Below are positions 38,012-46,463 of a stretch of 64,000 nt of DNA, one piece after another. Position numbers and translations under genes: made by a program. Source of the stretch: an uncultured Clostridia bacterium. Its GTDB lineage: Bacteria > Bacillota_A > Clostridia > TANB77 > CAG-508. Within the stretch, counting starts at the first letter, position 1. Every line of letters begins with the position of its first letter. The notes beneath the pieces were generated by a model. The model did no database searches and was not told the origin of the DNA. It saw only the letters and a list, made by a program, of their open reading frames with translations. The stretch is taken from the NCBI GenBank assembly GCA_947624715.1, contig CANQLO010000001.1, positions 66,275 to 130,274 of the forward strand, read 5' to 3'.

Positions 38012-38031
38012 TTTGTCGAAATGTGTCGGAA
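38012..38031 (+). promoter_or_regulatory. Tandem 0A-box-like sites upstream of the AbrB-like gene
   Basis: TTTGTCGAAA (38012-38021) matches the Spo0A box consensus exactly, and one helical turn on lies TGTGTCGGAAA. The orientation faces the plus strand. Confidence 0.6.
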
Positions 38032-38043
38032 AAATAAAAAAAC

Positions 38044-38173
38044 TTTACTTGAGTAAACTATATTCATTTTAGCATATTTTTTACTCTACTTCAATAGATT
38101 ACTTCACTTTTGTAAACTATTTTTCAAAACCTTTACACGAGTAGAGTATTTTAAGTTTGCCTCTTGCTATAAT
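38044..38173 (+). promoter_or_regulatory. Operator cluster and promoter before the XRE gene
   Basis: TTTACTTGAGTAAA (38044-38057), TACTCTACT (38082-38090), its complement AGTAGAGTA (38140-38148) and related TTAC/GTAAA pieces crowd this stretch. A TATAAT within TTGCTATAAT (38168-38173) lies 18 bases before the start codon. Autoregulation by the XRE protein is likely. Confidence 0.5.
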
Positions 38174-38191
38174 TTTTTTGGAGGCGATATT

Positions 38192-38428
38192 ATGACACTT
38201 TCTGACGCAATTAGAAAAAGAATAAAGGTTATTTTTAAAGAAAAAAATATGAATATGTGGAAACTATATAAATCAACTGGTATTCCTATGGCTACTTTAT
38301 CTGCATTTATGAGTGGAAAAAGAGATTTGCCAACTTTAAGAACTTTATTACATATTTGCGAGGGCTTTGATATGAAATTATCAGAATTTTTTGAAGATCC
38401 AATGTTTGATGATGTGGAACAAGATTAA
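38192..38428 (+). CDS. XRE family regulator
   Basis: 78 residues, ATG behind GGAGG. A compact helix-turn-helix (MNMWKLYKSTGIPMATLSAFMSGKRDLPTLRTLLHICEGFDM) typical of short phage or ICE repressors, ending in an acidic tail. Confidence 0.85.
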   Translation: MTLSDAIRKRIKVIFKEKNMNMWKLYKSTGIPMATLSAFMSGKRDLPTLRTLLHICEGFDMKLSEFFEDPMFDDVEQD

Positions 38429-38455
38429 AAATTTTATAATGTATATCTTTCAATA

Positions 38456-38495
38456 AAAAAAGACGGATAACATGGTAATTTTATTCCGTCTTTTT
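38456..38495. terminator. Bidirectional terminator
   Basis: AAAAAGACGGATAA pairs with TTATTCCGTCTTTTT between convergent genes. Confidence 0.85.
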
Positions 38496-38507
38496 ATATA
38501 CTTAATA

Positions 38508-38843
38508 TTAAGATTGTATATTTACTTTATTTTCAATGTTATTTTTCTCCATTAGTATTAGTTTATTATGAATTTCACGAATTGTATTATTCGTTGTAAT
38601 AGGGTCTTCCTTTTTGGCTATTAAGGTATCAATATCATCTAGTTCTTTGTATATATTGTTTTTCTCATCTTCTGTCAAATAATATTCTCCAACAGATGTT
38701 CTAACTCTGTCGCTTTCTCCCTTTAGGTATATATACACATTATCATCATTCTGCGAACTAAAATAGAAAAATAGAATTATTGCACCTATTATTATGGTTA
38801 GACTTACACCTACATAAATCAAATTTTCTTTAATTTTAGACAT
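38508..38843 (-). CDS. Small membrane-anchored hypothetical protein
   Basis: 111 residues, ATG behind AAAAGGAG. One N-terminal membrane helix (about 10-29), then a probably extracellular helical domain. No recognised family. Confidence 0.65.
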   Translation of the reverse strand: MSKIKENLIYVGVSLTIIIGAIILFFYFSSQNDDNVYIYLKGESDRVRTSVGEYYLTEDEKNNIYKELDDIDTLIAKKEDPITTNNTIREIHNKLILMEKNNIENKVNIQS

Positions 38844-38979
38844 AACATTCTCCTTTTATATATTTATATTCTGTTTATTATGTATATTTAGTCAAGTGTC
38901 GTCTTCAACCTTATATTATCATAATTTTATATTAAAATCAACTCATAAGTAAAAAATATTTTGGAGAAAATATATTATT

Positions 38980-39247
38980 ATGAAAAGCACTATTAAATAT
39001 AAAGATGGAAAACTTAATGCTATTGGTAAAATAATAAAAAAATATCGAGTGCAAAATAATTTAACTCAAGAACAGTTATGCGATAAACTTCAATTACTTG
39101 GTATTGATATGTCTATAAATTCTTTAAAGAAAATTGAAAGTGAAGATAGAATTATAAAGGAATATGAATTAGCTCGGATTTTCTATAATTTTTAATATTT
39201 CTGCTGATGAATTATTAAAAACTTGTATAGAGTATTTAAGGAAATAA
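38980..39247 (+). CDS. XRE family regulator, joined by a +1 frameshift at CGG
   Basis: In frame 0 the protein would end 6 codons after the CGG at 39175. Skipping the C gives an 88-residue protein whose end (GFSIIFNISADELLKT) aligns with the paralogue at 36733 (FAKVFNITMDELYNGT). The helix-turn-helix is at about 15-60 (IKKYRVQNNLTQEQLCDKLQLLGI). It is the only case on the plus strand and is independent of the ICE transfer genes. Confidence 0.8.
39175..39177 (+). other. In-frame CGG, +1 frameshift site (XRE regulator)
   Basis: TTA GCT CGG ATT TTC in frame 0; skipping the C gives GCT GGA TTT TCT and runs to TAA at 39245-39247. Confidence 0.85.
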
Positions 39248-39311
39248 AGGAAGAACGATAAAACTATATTGTTCTTTCTTTTTAATTTACTATAAAATAT
39301 TTTTCAATAAC

Positions 39312-39351
39312 AAAAAATAGAGTTACATTATTGCAACTCTATTAGTATTTT
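39312..39351. terminator. Bidirectional terminator
   Basis: AATAGAGTT and AACTCTATT pair perfectly around a 10-base loop; A-run and T-rich flank. Confidence 0.8.
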
Positions 39352-39387
39352 TTAAATTATTTTTGCGAAATTATTATAAATAGACTT

Positions 39388-39846
39388 TTATTGATTGTTT
39401 TTTTGTTCATCTAAATCATTAGAAGAATCTTTCATAAGCGTCGTTAGATTACCACCTTTTTCATTGTCAACATACATACTATAATATTTGTATTCTAATG
39501 TTTCTTTATTTACTTCGTATATAACTTCTGTTACTTCATTTTCATTAAATTTGTTATTACCTTTTACGCTAATCAAAATCTTATTAGTTCCTCCAGGTAA
39601 TTCTCTAATATATTGATCCCAAACTGAATCTGTTAAAGCATTATCAAATAATTCTCCTAATGTATAATTACTAAAAAAATCACCAGCTTCATCATTTCTA
39701 ATGGCATCAATATATTCTTGATATTCTTTATTTATCTTAATATTTTCATTTGATTTATTATTTTCTGTATCTCCACAACCTGTCAACAAAACCAACATTA
39801 TAACTAAGATTACTATTATTCCTAAACTTAAAATTTTCTTCTCCAT
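39388..39846 (-). CDS. ICE-encoded lipoprotein 1
   Basis: 152 residues. Signal peptide with lipobox LTGC (Cys about 24), so it is lipidated by Lgt and cut by LspA. The mature part is small and has no family I recognise. Its signal sequence is almost identical to those of the next two lipoproteins, which points to recent duplication of the leader or the gene. Start ATG behind AAGGGGG. Confidence 0.8.
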   Translation of the reverse strand: MEKKILSLGIIVILVIMLVLLTGCGDTENNKSNENIKINKEYQEYIDAIRNDEAGDFFSNYTLGELFDNALTDSVWDQYIRELPGGTNKILISVKGNNKFNENEVTEVIYEVNKETLEYKYYSMYVDNEKGGNLTTLMKDSSNDLDEQKNNQ

Positions 39847-39863
39847 ACTTTCCCCCTTAGATT

Positions 39864-40541
39864 TTAATCATAAAATAAATAATTTTCATCAGTCCATCTA
39901 ATTCCATGAGAATCCTTAACGCAATTTAAAACTTCTCCAGAATCTAATGTGATTTCAATCTTTTTTCCTTTAGGTGTATATGTATATGTTCCATCAGAAT
40001 CAATGTTATATTTTTCATCTAAAAATGTTACATGGCAAGTTCCATCCCCATTTATTTTAATATTGTGTGATTCCCAATCAAATCCTGAACTATCATAAGT
40101 TCCCGAATCTAAAATTATCTCATCTTTTTTTACTAAATTATCATATTTTACACTATCATCATCTGGAATTAAAGACATTTTCCCATCAGATACTGTATAT
40201 GTATATTCTGTGTTTCTTCCATCAAAATCTCCATTTTTATTTAAAGTAATTTGAATTTTGTTATTCGGTTTTATTGTATATGTTCCATAAGATTCATACC
40301 ATCTATTACTCCAATATACTTCATTTTCATCAAAAACCCAAACAATATCCATACTAGAATTTTTTTCATTTTCATCTACCCAAGTTCCATATATTGATGC
40401 ATCTTTGATACTTTCTTCTTTATTTGATTTGCTGTTGTCTGTATTTGAACTACTATTTTCTGTATCTCCACAACCTGTTAATAAAACTAACATCATAACT
40501 AAAATTGTTATTATTCCTAAACTTAAAATTTTCTTTTTCAT
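39864..40541 (-). CDS. ICE-encoded lipoprotein 2, repeated beta domain
   Basis: 225 residues with lipobox LTGC, then a Ser/Asn linker. Two related beta units follow, each of the form GTY, IKINGDGTCHVTF, DGTYTYTPKGKKIEITLDSG. The second ends in IRWTDENYLFYD, like the end of the lipoprotein at 40560. No enzymatic motif is visible. Confidence 0.8.
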   Translation of the reverse strand: MKKKILSLGIITILVMMLVLLTGCGDTENSSSNTDNSKSNKEESIKDASIYGTWVDENEKNSSMDIVWVFDENEVYWSNRWYESYGTYTIKPNNKIQITLNKNGDFDGRNTEYTYTVSDGKMSLIPDDDSVKYDNLVKKDEIILDSGTYDSSGFDWESHNIKINGDGTCHVTFLDEKYNIDSDGTYTYTPKGKKIEITLDSGEVLNCVKDSHGIRWTDENYLFYD

Positions 40542-40559
40542 AATTATATATTCTCCCTT

Positions 40560-41444
40560 CTAACTTTTGAAAAATGTCATACTTTCGTCGCTCCAATATA
40601 TTTGATTATTGTTTTTTATACTACAGTTAATTGTCTTTCCAGAGTTTAGCTTAAATGTTATTGCATTATTGCTTAATGTATATGTTCCATCTGAATTTAT
40701 ATTCAAAAACGGACTTTGTGCTTGAAAATGACATTTGTTATTTTCTTTGATTTCAATAACATATTGCCCATCTGTTTCTTTTGCTTTGTATGTACCAACT
40801 CCAAATTCGGAACTTACTTTTTCTTGTTCTATTATTGTAATTGTGTTTAAATCTGTTATATTAAATTCATATTTTTTTGAACTACTTAATGTAACTGTAA
40901 TTTTACTGTTTTCTATAATGTAAGTACCATCTTCATCTGCATATTCTCCATCATCTGCACCTGCTCTTGTATCTATGCTTAAATGACAATTGCCATTATC
41001 TTTAATTAAAATTGTATATCCATTGCCTGTATATTTTGTTATTTTTATGTATTGAGTCATATTATCTTGTGTTATTTCTTGCAAATTATTTTGATTATTT
41101 TCATCAAATAAATATACTTTTGATGTATTTTTATTTACTACTAGTGTGTAAAAGTCCTCTCCTATTATTGTTCTAAATACATAATAATTCAAATAAGACT
41201 CATTATTGATATTTTCGGTTGTTATATCTACATCTATTTTTTCTATATAAGCAGTTGAATATGTTGGTCTAATTAAATTAGTAACAATTTCTAATGCTTC
41301 TTCCTGCGAAATTTGATTTTGTTGTTCAATATTATCTTGATTATCCTGATTATTTTCGTTTTCTTTATTGCCACATCCAGTTAATAAAAATAACATCATC
41401 ATAAGTATTGCAATAATGCTTAAACTTAAAATTTTCTTTTTCAT
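40560..41444 (-). CDS. ICE-encoded lipoprotein 3, paralogue of lipoprotein 2
   Basis: 294 residues from the ATG at 41444 (GAGGGGGTG before it). Lipobox LTGC, Asn/Gln linker, a PepSY-like stretch (about 40-105, EEALEIVTNLI and YYVFRTIIGEDFYTLVVN) and then two GTY/SDGTY beta units shared with lipoprotein 2, ending IYWSDESMTFF. Confidence 0.78.
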   Translation of the reverse strand: MKKKILSLSIIAILMMMLFLLTGCGNKENENNQDNQDNIEQQNQISQEEALEIVTNLIRPTYSTAYIEKIDVDITTENINNESYLNYYVFRTIIGEDFYTLVVNKNTSKVYLFDENNQNNLQEITQDNMTQYIKITKYTGNGYTILIKDNGNCHLSIDTRAGADDGEYADEDGTYIIENSKITVTLSSSKKYEFNITDLNTITIIEQEKVSSEFGVGTYKAKETDGQYVIEIKENNKCHFQAQSPFLNINSDGTYTLSNNAITFKLNSGKTINCSIKNNNQIYWSDESMTFFKS

Positions 41445-41472
41445 TTTTTTCACCCCCTCAAAATTTAATTCT

Positions 41473-42192
41473 TTAAAACTTAAAATGATCAATAGAACCA
41501 GTTTTATTACCATCTTTATCTTTTATAGTTGTTTCACTATATCCATCAGTCCATTTTAGCGTACTAGATGTTCCAACTTTTTTACCATTTTCATCTCTAA
41601 AAGTAGTTTCGCTATAATTTTTTCCATAATTCCATGTTGTTGCATATATCTTTCTTTGAATATTTGCTTTTGTGTTAGATATACTTCCTCTTATGCCATC
41701 ACTACTGCTTGAGCCAGTATATTCTTCTGGTGGAAGTGGAGCAACTACTATTAAAAAAGGAAGTATACCAAATACAAAAGTCATAAATAATGCTGTAAAA
41801 ATTCCATGTCCTGAAACCAATGAAGCTATAAACCAAAATAATATCCATATAACCATATAACATATCCTTGCTTTGTATCTATCCATTTGTTTTTGATATT
41901 GAATATTCCATTTTTCTCTTAATTTTTTTTCAAATTCATCTTTTATATATGAACAACTTTCTGGTTCATATTTTGTAATTTTTAATAGGCATAAAATGGA
42001 ATGTATTATTACTAAAGCTATTCTAAATATTATGTAGTAAGCAATTACAAATGCATACATTTCAAAAAATCCAACTGATTTTTCTCCTTTATTTGTTAAT
42101 AAATATTCTACTAGTAATTGTGATAATGAGGCAATAATTCCTAATACACATATAATAATTGTATTTTTATATTCTTTAATGGTTTTTAACAT
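41473..42192 (-). CDS. Multi-pass membrane protein with YSETT repeats
   Basis: 239 residues from the ATG at 42192, behind AGAGGAG. Four hydrophobic helices, then a hydrophilic tail with two units of the type NYSETTFRDENGKKVG and GYSETTIKDKDGNKTG. The tail resembles that of the 43582-44250 protein. Function unknown. Confidence 0.7.
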   Translation of the reverse strand: MLKTIKEYKNTIIICVLGIIASLSQLLVEYLLTNKGEKSVGFFEMYAFVIAYYIIFRIALVIIHSILCLLKITKYEPESCSYIKDEFEKKLREKWNIQYQKQMDRYKARICYMVIWILFWFIASLVSGHGIFTALFMTFVFGILPFLIVVAPLPPEEYTGSSSSDGIRGSISNTKANIQRKIYATTWNYGKNYSETTFRDENGKKVGTSSTLKWTDGYSETTIKDKDGNKTGSIDHFKF

Positions 42193-42286
42193 AATAGCTT
42201 TTCTCCTCTCTAATTTAATAAAAAAATCCAAAATAATTATAGCATAAATTCAAAAATTTGTATATATTTTCAAGATAATTCACAAA

Positions 42287-42317
42287 AAATAGAGTTACAA
42301 TATTGTAACCCTATTTT
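42287..42317. terminator. Terminator after lipoprotein/membrane genes
   Basis: GTTACAATATTGTAAC palindrome inside AATAG/CTATT arms, with A and T runs. Confidence 0.75.
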
Positions 42318-42340
42318 ACTTATCATACTTTTTTAACTTT

Positions 42341-43537
42341 TTATTTATATATTTCCACAGCTTTTTCTGTTTCTAAATTGTATATTATATTATTATCACT
42401 ATATAGGAATTTGTCTTTTAAATAATAAGTAAAACCATTCATTGTACTTTTCATAATGTCATTATTAATATCTCTTGCTGAAAAATCAGAGATATATGAT
42501 AATTCTTTATTAAATTCTAAAGTTTTATCTAATAAATATACTTTGCTATCTATAAATCCAATAATTCCCTTTTCAGTTGGAAGTAATGTTGATGTATTTT
42601 TTATAGGTTCTGTTATATATTCAAAATTAGAGTCTAATGTATAAATATATCCTGTGTTACTTTTTACATAATAAACATCATCATTTTCAAATATATATGA
42701 TATACCTCCGTCTGTCAAATCTTTAACTAATTTTCCTTTCATATCATATATACCATAATTATTATCATCTGTTTTTGCATAAAAGTATTTATCATTTATA
42801 ATACCTAGAATATCAAATTTTGACCACATATCTTGCTGATCTGTAAATACTTCTTCCAAATCTTCACTTATAATATATTGATGATTTACCGATTTAGCAT
42901 AAATTTTTCCATCTACTGCATTTCCCTTTATTTCTGGTATATCCCCATTATCATCTTTAAAAGTTTTCCCTGTCCTTGCATTTATAAAAGTACTGTTTAG
43001 TCGGAATAAATCTCCTGTAATATATTTACAGTCTTCAAGACTAAGTTCTTTATCATAGCTATAAACACTATTTCCGTTTAAATCTTCAATATCTACTTTA
43101 TTAGATACCCCTGATAAGCTACTTGATTGTGTCATGACAACTACATATCCACTTTTACTTATTGCTAAATATGATTTTGTGTCATCTTCTTCAAGAATTT
43201 TTTTACCTGTTGCATCTATAATATAATCATTATCTACTATGATATATCCATTAGAAAAAGTATATTTATCAAAGTTAATTGTATATGTAACATTTCCATT
43301 TTCATCAATAACATATTTATTTCCATCTGTTCCTTTTACAATGGCATATCCATTAGCAAAAGGTTCAACTACTTCTGATATAGATATACCTTCTTTTTGT
43401 TCGTTTGAATTATTTTGTTCTGTATTAATTGTTGAGCTATCATTAGTATTTGTGGTTTTATCCCCACATCCTGTCAATAAAACTAACATTCCTATAAGAA
43501 TTAATACAACTCCCAAACCTAAAATTTTCTTTTTCAT
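42341..43537 (-). CDS. ICE-encoded lipoprotein 4, WG-repeat-like
   Basis: 398 residues with lipobox LTGC and a Thr/Asn linker. The mature part has repeats like YAIVKGTDGNKYVIDENGN, resembling WG beta repeats: GYIIV, GKVYLLD and similar. Probably a surface beta-propeller-like protein. Start ATG behind TGGAGGA. Confidence 0.78.
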   Translation of the reverse strand: MKKKILGLGVVLILIGMLVLLTGCGDKTTNTNDSSTINTEQNNSNEQKEGISISEVVEPFANGYAIVKGTDGNKYVIDENGNVTYTINFDKYTFSNGYIIVDNDYIIDATGKKILEEDDTKSYLAISKSGYVVVMTQSSSLSGVSNKVDIEDLNGNSVYSYDKELSLEDCKYITGDLFRLNSTFINARTGKTFKDDNGDIPEIKGNAVDGKIYAKSVNHQYIISEDLEEVFTDQQDMWSKFDILGIINDKYFYAKTDDNNYGIYDMKGKLVKDLTDGGISYIFENDDVYYVKSNTGYIYTLDSNFEYITEPIKNTSTLLPTEKGIIGFIDSKVYLLDKTLEFNKELSYISDFSARDINNDIMKSTMNGFTYYLKDKFLYSDNNIIYNLETEKAVEIYK

Positions 43538-43581
43538 AAATTTTTTCCTCCAATTTTTATTATCTATATTATTATTAAAAC

Positions 43582-44250
43582 CTATCTATAATGATATGTT
43601 GTATGAGTTTCTCCTTTATCATCTTTCCAATAAGATTCGCCATAACCTGTTTCTGTATCGGTAATTGTTGTTATAAGCCTTGACTCTCCTTTTGAATCTC
43701 TAAAAGAACTATATGATACTTTAGTCTTACTTTTTCCACTTCCAGATATAATCACATCAAGTATTATAGCAGCAAGTTTAACTCCTATTCCAAAAGGAAA
43801 ACTAATGAAAGATGTTATACCTACTATAAATTGCGTTAATTCTACACCAATTCTACTATGTTTTTTAAATTCATATTTTTTTAATGCGAAATGGTGTTTT
43901 ATCAAGTAAATAATAAATAGAATAGGTATAATCAAAATAGGAATAACTCCTAAAAATAATATAATTATTTTACCAATCGTATTTTCATTTACATTAAATT
44001 CGATATTCATTTGAGCAATTTCTTCTTGATGTGTTAAGATAATATTTGCAATATATATAGCAGTAGCAATCCATAAATCCATCAATGAATATAATATACC
44101 ATGTCTTATCTTGAAATCATAAGCTAGTTCTTCATCATTTAGTTTTTCTACAACTGGCAAACTGTTATATACTTTTAAAACTGGTATAAAATAAAACTTG
44201 AAAATACAAAAACATATTGGTAAAGCCAGTATAATATAAATAAAATCCAT
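43582..44250 (-). CDS. Membrane protein with YGESYW tail
   Basis: 222 residues, ATG behind AAAGGAG. Hydrophobic helices at about 3-24, 58-75, 95-120 and 140-165, then a tail FRDSKGESRLITTITDTETGYGESYWKDDKGE that resembles the one in the 41473 protein. Function unknown. Confidence 0.68.
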   Translation of the reverse strand: MDFIYIILALPICFCIFKFYFIPVLKVYNSLPVVEKLNDEELAYDFKIRHGILYSLMDLWIATAIYIANIILTHQEEIAQMNIEFNVNENTIGKIIILFLGVIPILIIPILFIIYLIKHHFALKKYEFKKHSRIGVELTQFIVGITSFISFPFGIGVKLAAIILDVIISGSGKSKTKVSYSSFRDSKGESRLITTITDTETGYGESYWKDDKGETHTTYHYR

Positions 44251-44338
44251 TACCTTCTCCTTTATTATAATATATTTGCCAACACAATTATATCACAAAC
44301 TTTAGATTTTGTATATGTTTTTTAATGAATTTATTGCT

Positions 44339-44608
44339 CTAGTTTTTCTCATTCTTCATTGCTACATAATAAATATTGTTTTCAATTAAATGTGTTTCTC
44401 CATCTAATGTATATGTATCTCCTTCCTCGTAAATTTTATAACCTAGATTAACTAATCTTATTTTAGATTTATCTAAAAAGTATTCTATCTGCTCATTTGA
44501 TAAATTTTCTTGTACTTTTAATTCGTGAAAAGTAATTACTATTATGTTTTCATTTTCTTGAATTTTTTTATCAATATAATTCGTTATATACTCCAGATTA
44601 AAAATCAT
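44339..44608 (-). CDS. Hypothetical protein upstream of the tail-membrane gene
   Basis: 89 residues, ATG behind AAGGAG. Soluble, N-terminal part helical (EQIEYFLDKSKIRLVNLGYKIYEEGD), followed by a beta C-terminus. No family recognised. Confidence 0.65.
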   Translation of the reverse strand: MIFNLEYITNYIDKKIQENENIIVITFHELKVQENLSNEQIEYFLDKSKIRLVNLGYKIYEEGDTYTLDGETHLIENNIYYVAMKNEKN

Positions 44609-44636
44609 TGTCTATTTCTCCTTATGTTCCAATATG

Positions 44637-45071
44637 CTATCTTTTAATTATTATATATATTAGTAATATAATTCCTATTGTAATACTTATATCTGCTAAA
44701 TTAAAATTTGGAAAATCTAGTATATCTATAAAATCTATAACATATCCCCTAAATATTCTATCTATCAAATTGCTTATTCCTCCAGAAAGTATCAAGAATA
44801 ATGGTATTAAGACTCTTAAATTATTTTTGCTCTTTACTATAAAGATAACGATTAAACCTAAAACTAATATATTTATTATTCCTATTGTAAAAACATTTCC
44901 TATACCTATATTGAATGCTATTCCTGTGTTTTCTGTATAATTAAATTCTAAAAGTCCTCCTGGCATTATATTGATATTTTTATTTATAAAAAAGACTTTT
45001 GTTACTTGGTCTAATATAATAATCACAAAAAAAATGATAATTCCAACAAAAATTGTTTTTTTCCTATTCAT
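44637..45071 (-). CDS. lspA: Lipoprotein signal peptidase LspA on the ICE
   Basis: 144 residues, four membrane helices. The catalytic Asp motifs are in ISNLIDR and NFNLADI, and NTGIAFNI is the other conserved block. It cuts signal peptides of lipidated prolipoproteins. It overlaps the end of lgt by 8 bases, so the two are coupled. In the ICE it serves the lipoprotein cargo at 39-43 kb. Confidence 0.92.
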   Translation of the reverse strand: MNRKKTIFVGIIIFFVIIILDQVTKVFFINKNINIMPGGLLEFNYTENTGIAFNIGIGNVFTIGIINILVLGLIVIFIVKSKNNLRVLIPLFLILSGGISNLIDRIFRGYVIDFIDILDFPNFNLADISITIGIILLIYIIIKR

Positions 45072-45859
45072 TTTTATTTTTTCCTTTTACTTTTTTATAG
45101 ATTAAAATACTTCCACATACTATGCACAATATAATAGATAATATTTGTGAAATTCTTAAATTTCCTAACATTAAACTATCAGTTCGTAATCCCTCTATAA
45201 TTGCTCTTACAAATCCATATAAAAACAAATATGTATATGTTATTTGTCCCTTATATTTTCTTTTATTTCTAATAGAGTATAAAAATATAAATATAATAAA
45301 AGTACAAATAGATTCATATAAGAAAGTTGGGTGTACTTCTATATAATTTCCATTTTCAATAATACCCATTTTTAATATACTATTTGTTATTGATCCATGT
45401 GCCTCTGCATTAAAGAAATTTCCCCATCTTCCGAATTGCTTGTCCTAATGCTAAAAATGGTGCTATGTAATCTAAAATATCTAACATATTTATTTTTTTT
45501 ATTCTGCAATATATTGCTATTGTTATTATTGCACCTATTATTCCTCCATAAATAGCAAGTCCACCATTTTGTATATTAAAAATTTCTATTGGGTTTTGAA
45601 TATAATAGTCTAATCTAAATATCACATAATATAATCTTGCAAATATAATAGATACTGGTATTATAAGCAAAAATACTTCCAATATATTTTCATATTTTAT
45701 ATTATATTTTCCATCATCTCTCTTACAAAAAAGTATTGCTATTGCAAATGCACTTACTATAAAAATAGCATACCAATATATTTGTATATTACCTAAACTT
45801 ATTGCTATACTATTTAATGTAAATTTTAAATTTAGGTTTGGAAATGTTATTTCTTTCAT
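45064..45859 (-). CDS. lgt: Prolipoprotein diacylglyceryl transferase Lgt, joined by a +1 frameshift at CGG
   Basis: About 264 residues if the C at 45433 is skipped. The shift falls inside the Lgt signature: GQAI-GRWGNFFNAEAHGS. Other family motifs: YGGIIGA, HPTFLYES and LRTDSLMLG. It adds diacylglycerol to the lipobox Cys. Start ATG at 45859 behind TGAGGT. Without the shift the conserved catalytic region is lost. Length matches the family. Confidence 0.9.
45431..45433 (-). other. In-frame CGG, +1 frameshift site (lgt)
   Basis: GCA ATT CGG AAG in frame 0; skipping the C gives ATT GGA AGA TGG GGA, the Lgt signature GRWGN. Confidence 0.93.
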
Positions 45860-45880
45860 TTTTACCTCATATTCTTATAT

Positions 45881-46093
45881 CTATAAGTTATTCTTTAAGT
45901 TATATCCTAATAGTTGTAATTCAATTTCAATTTTATGAATATCTTTTTGCAATAGTTCCATATCTTTAAGTTCTGTTTTATTTTTCCTACATAATTGTTC
46001 TATTGTAATAATATTCTCTTTTTTTAATATTTCTAGTGCGTTATCGCTAATACCTAATCTGCTAATATTTTGTTTCAAGATTTTATCTTCCAT
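45881..46093 (-). CDS. Small protein resembling the RNA polymerase alpha C-terminal domain
   Basis: 70 residues, ATG behind AAGAGGA. The sequence ISRLGISDNALEILKKENIITIEQLCRKNKTELKDMELLQKD follows the alpha-CTD helix-hairpin-helix pattern (LxLSxRAxNxL, TIxxL, EL, GxKxLxEI). A free-standing alpha-CTD-like domain could bind UP elements or alter transcription. It sits just upstream of lgt. Confidence 0.6.
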   Translation of the reverse strand: MEDKILKQNISRLGISDNALEILKKENIITIEQLCRKNKTELKDMELLQKDIHKIEIELQLLGYNLKNNL

Positions 46094-46183
46094 TTTTTAT
46101 TATTCCTCTTTCATGCTTTTATAACATACATTTGCATTATATCATATTTTTTTGTTTTTGTCCCCCTTTAAAGTAAAAAAAAT

Positions 46184-46214
46184 CACGATATTCACTATTT
46201 TAGTGAATATCGTG
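46184..46214. terminator. Perfect 14-base inverted repeat, terminator with operator-like half-site
   Basis: CACGATATTCACTA and its exact complement, 3-base loop, T-rich outside. It contains CACGATATTC, the half of the operator at 36658 and 37581. Confidence 0.75.
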
Positions 46215-46220
46215 CATTTT

Positions 46221-46406
46221 TTACATCTTTTTTTCTATTGGATATATAATTTTATCTATTTTACTACTTGAAATAATTTTATTTCCTAATGTAATTCCAT
46301 ACGGATTGACTATTTCAGCAAAATACTCATTATTACCTTTTTCTTCTAAAATAGTTGCTCTATTATTATCTTTTAATTCTACTACATCAAATCTTTTTAG
46401 TTTCAT
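46221..46406 (-). CDS. Small beta-type hypothetical protein
   Basis: 61 residues, ATG behind AAAGGAA. The pattern KRFDVVELKDNNRATILEE with a beta-rich remainder resembles short DUF4926-like proteins, but this is a weak resemblance. Confidence 0.55.
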   Translation of the reverse strand: MKLKRFDVVELKDNNRATILEEKGNNEYFAEIVNPYGITLGNKIISSSKIDKIIYPIEKKM

Positions 46407-46463
46407 AATACATTTCCTTTCGTGTTCTTTTTTATTTTAACAAAAAACTACTCTTTTTGCAAA

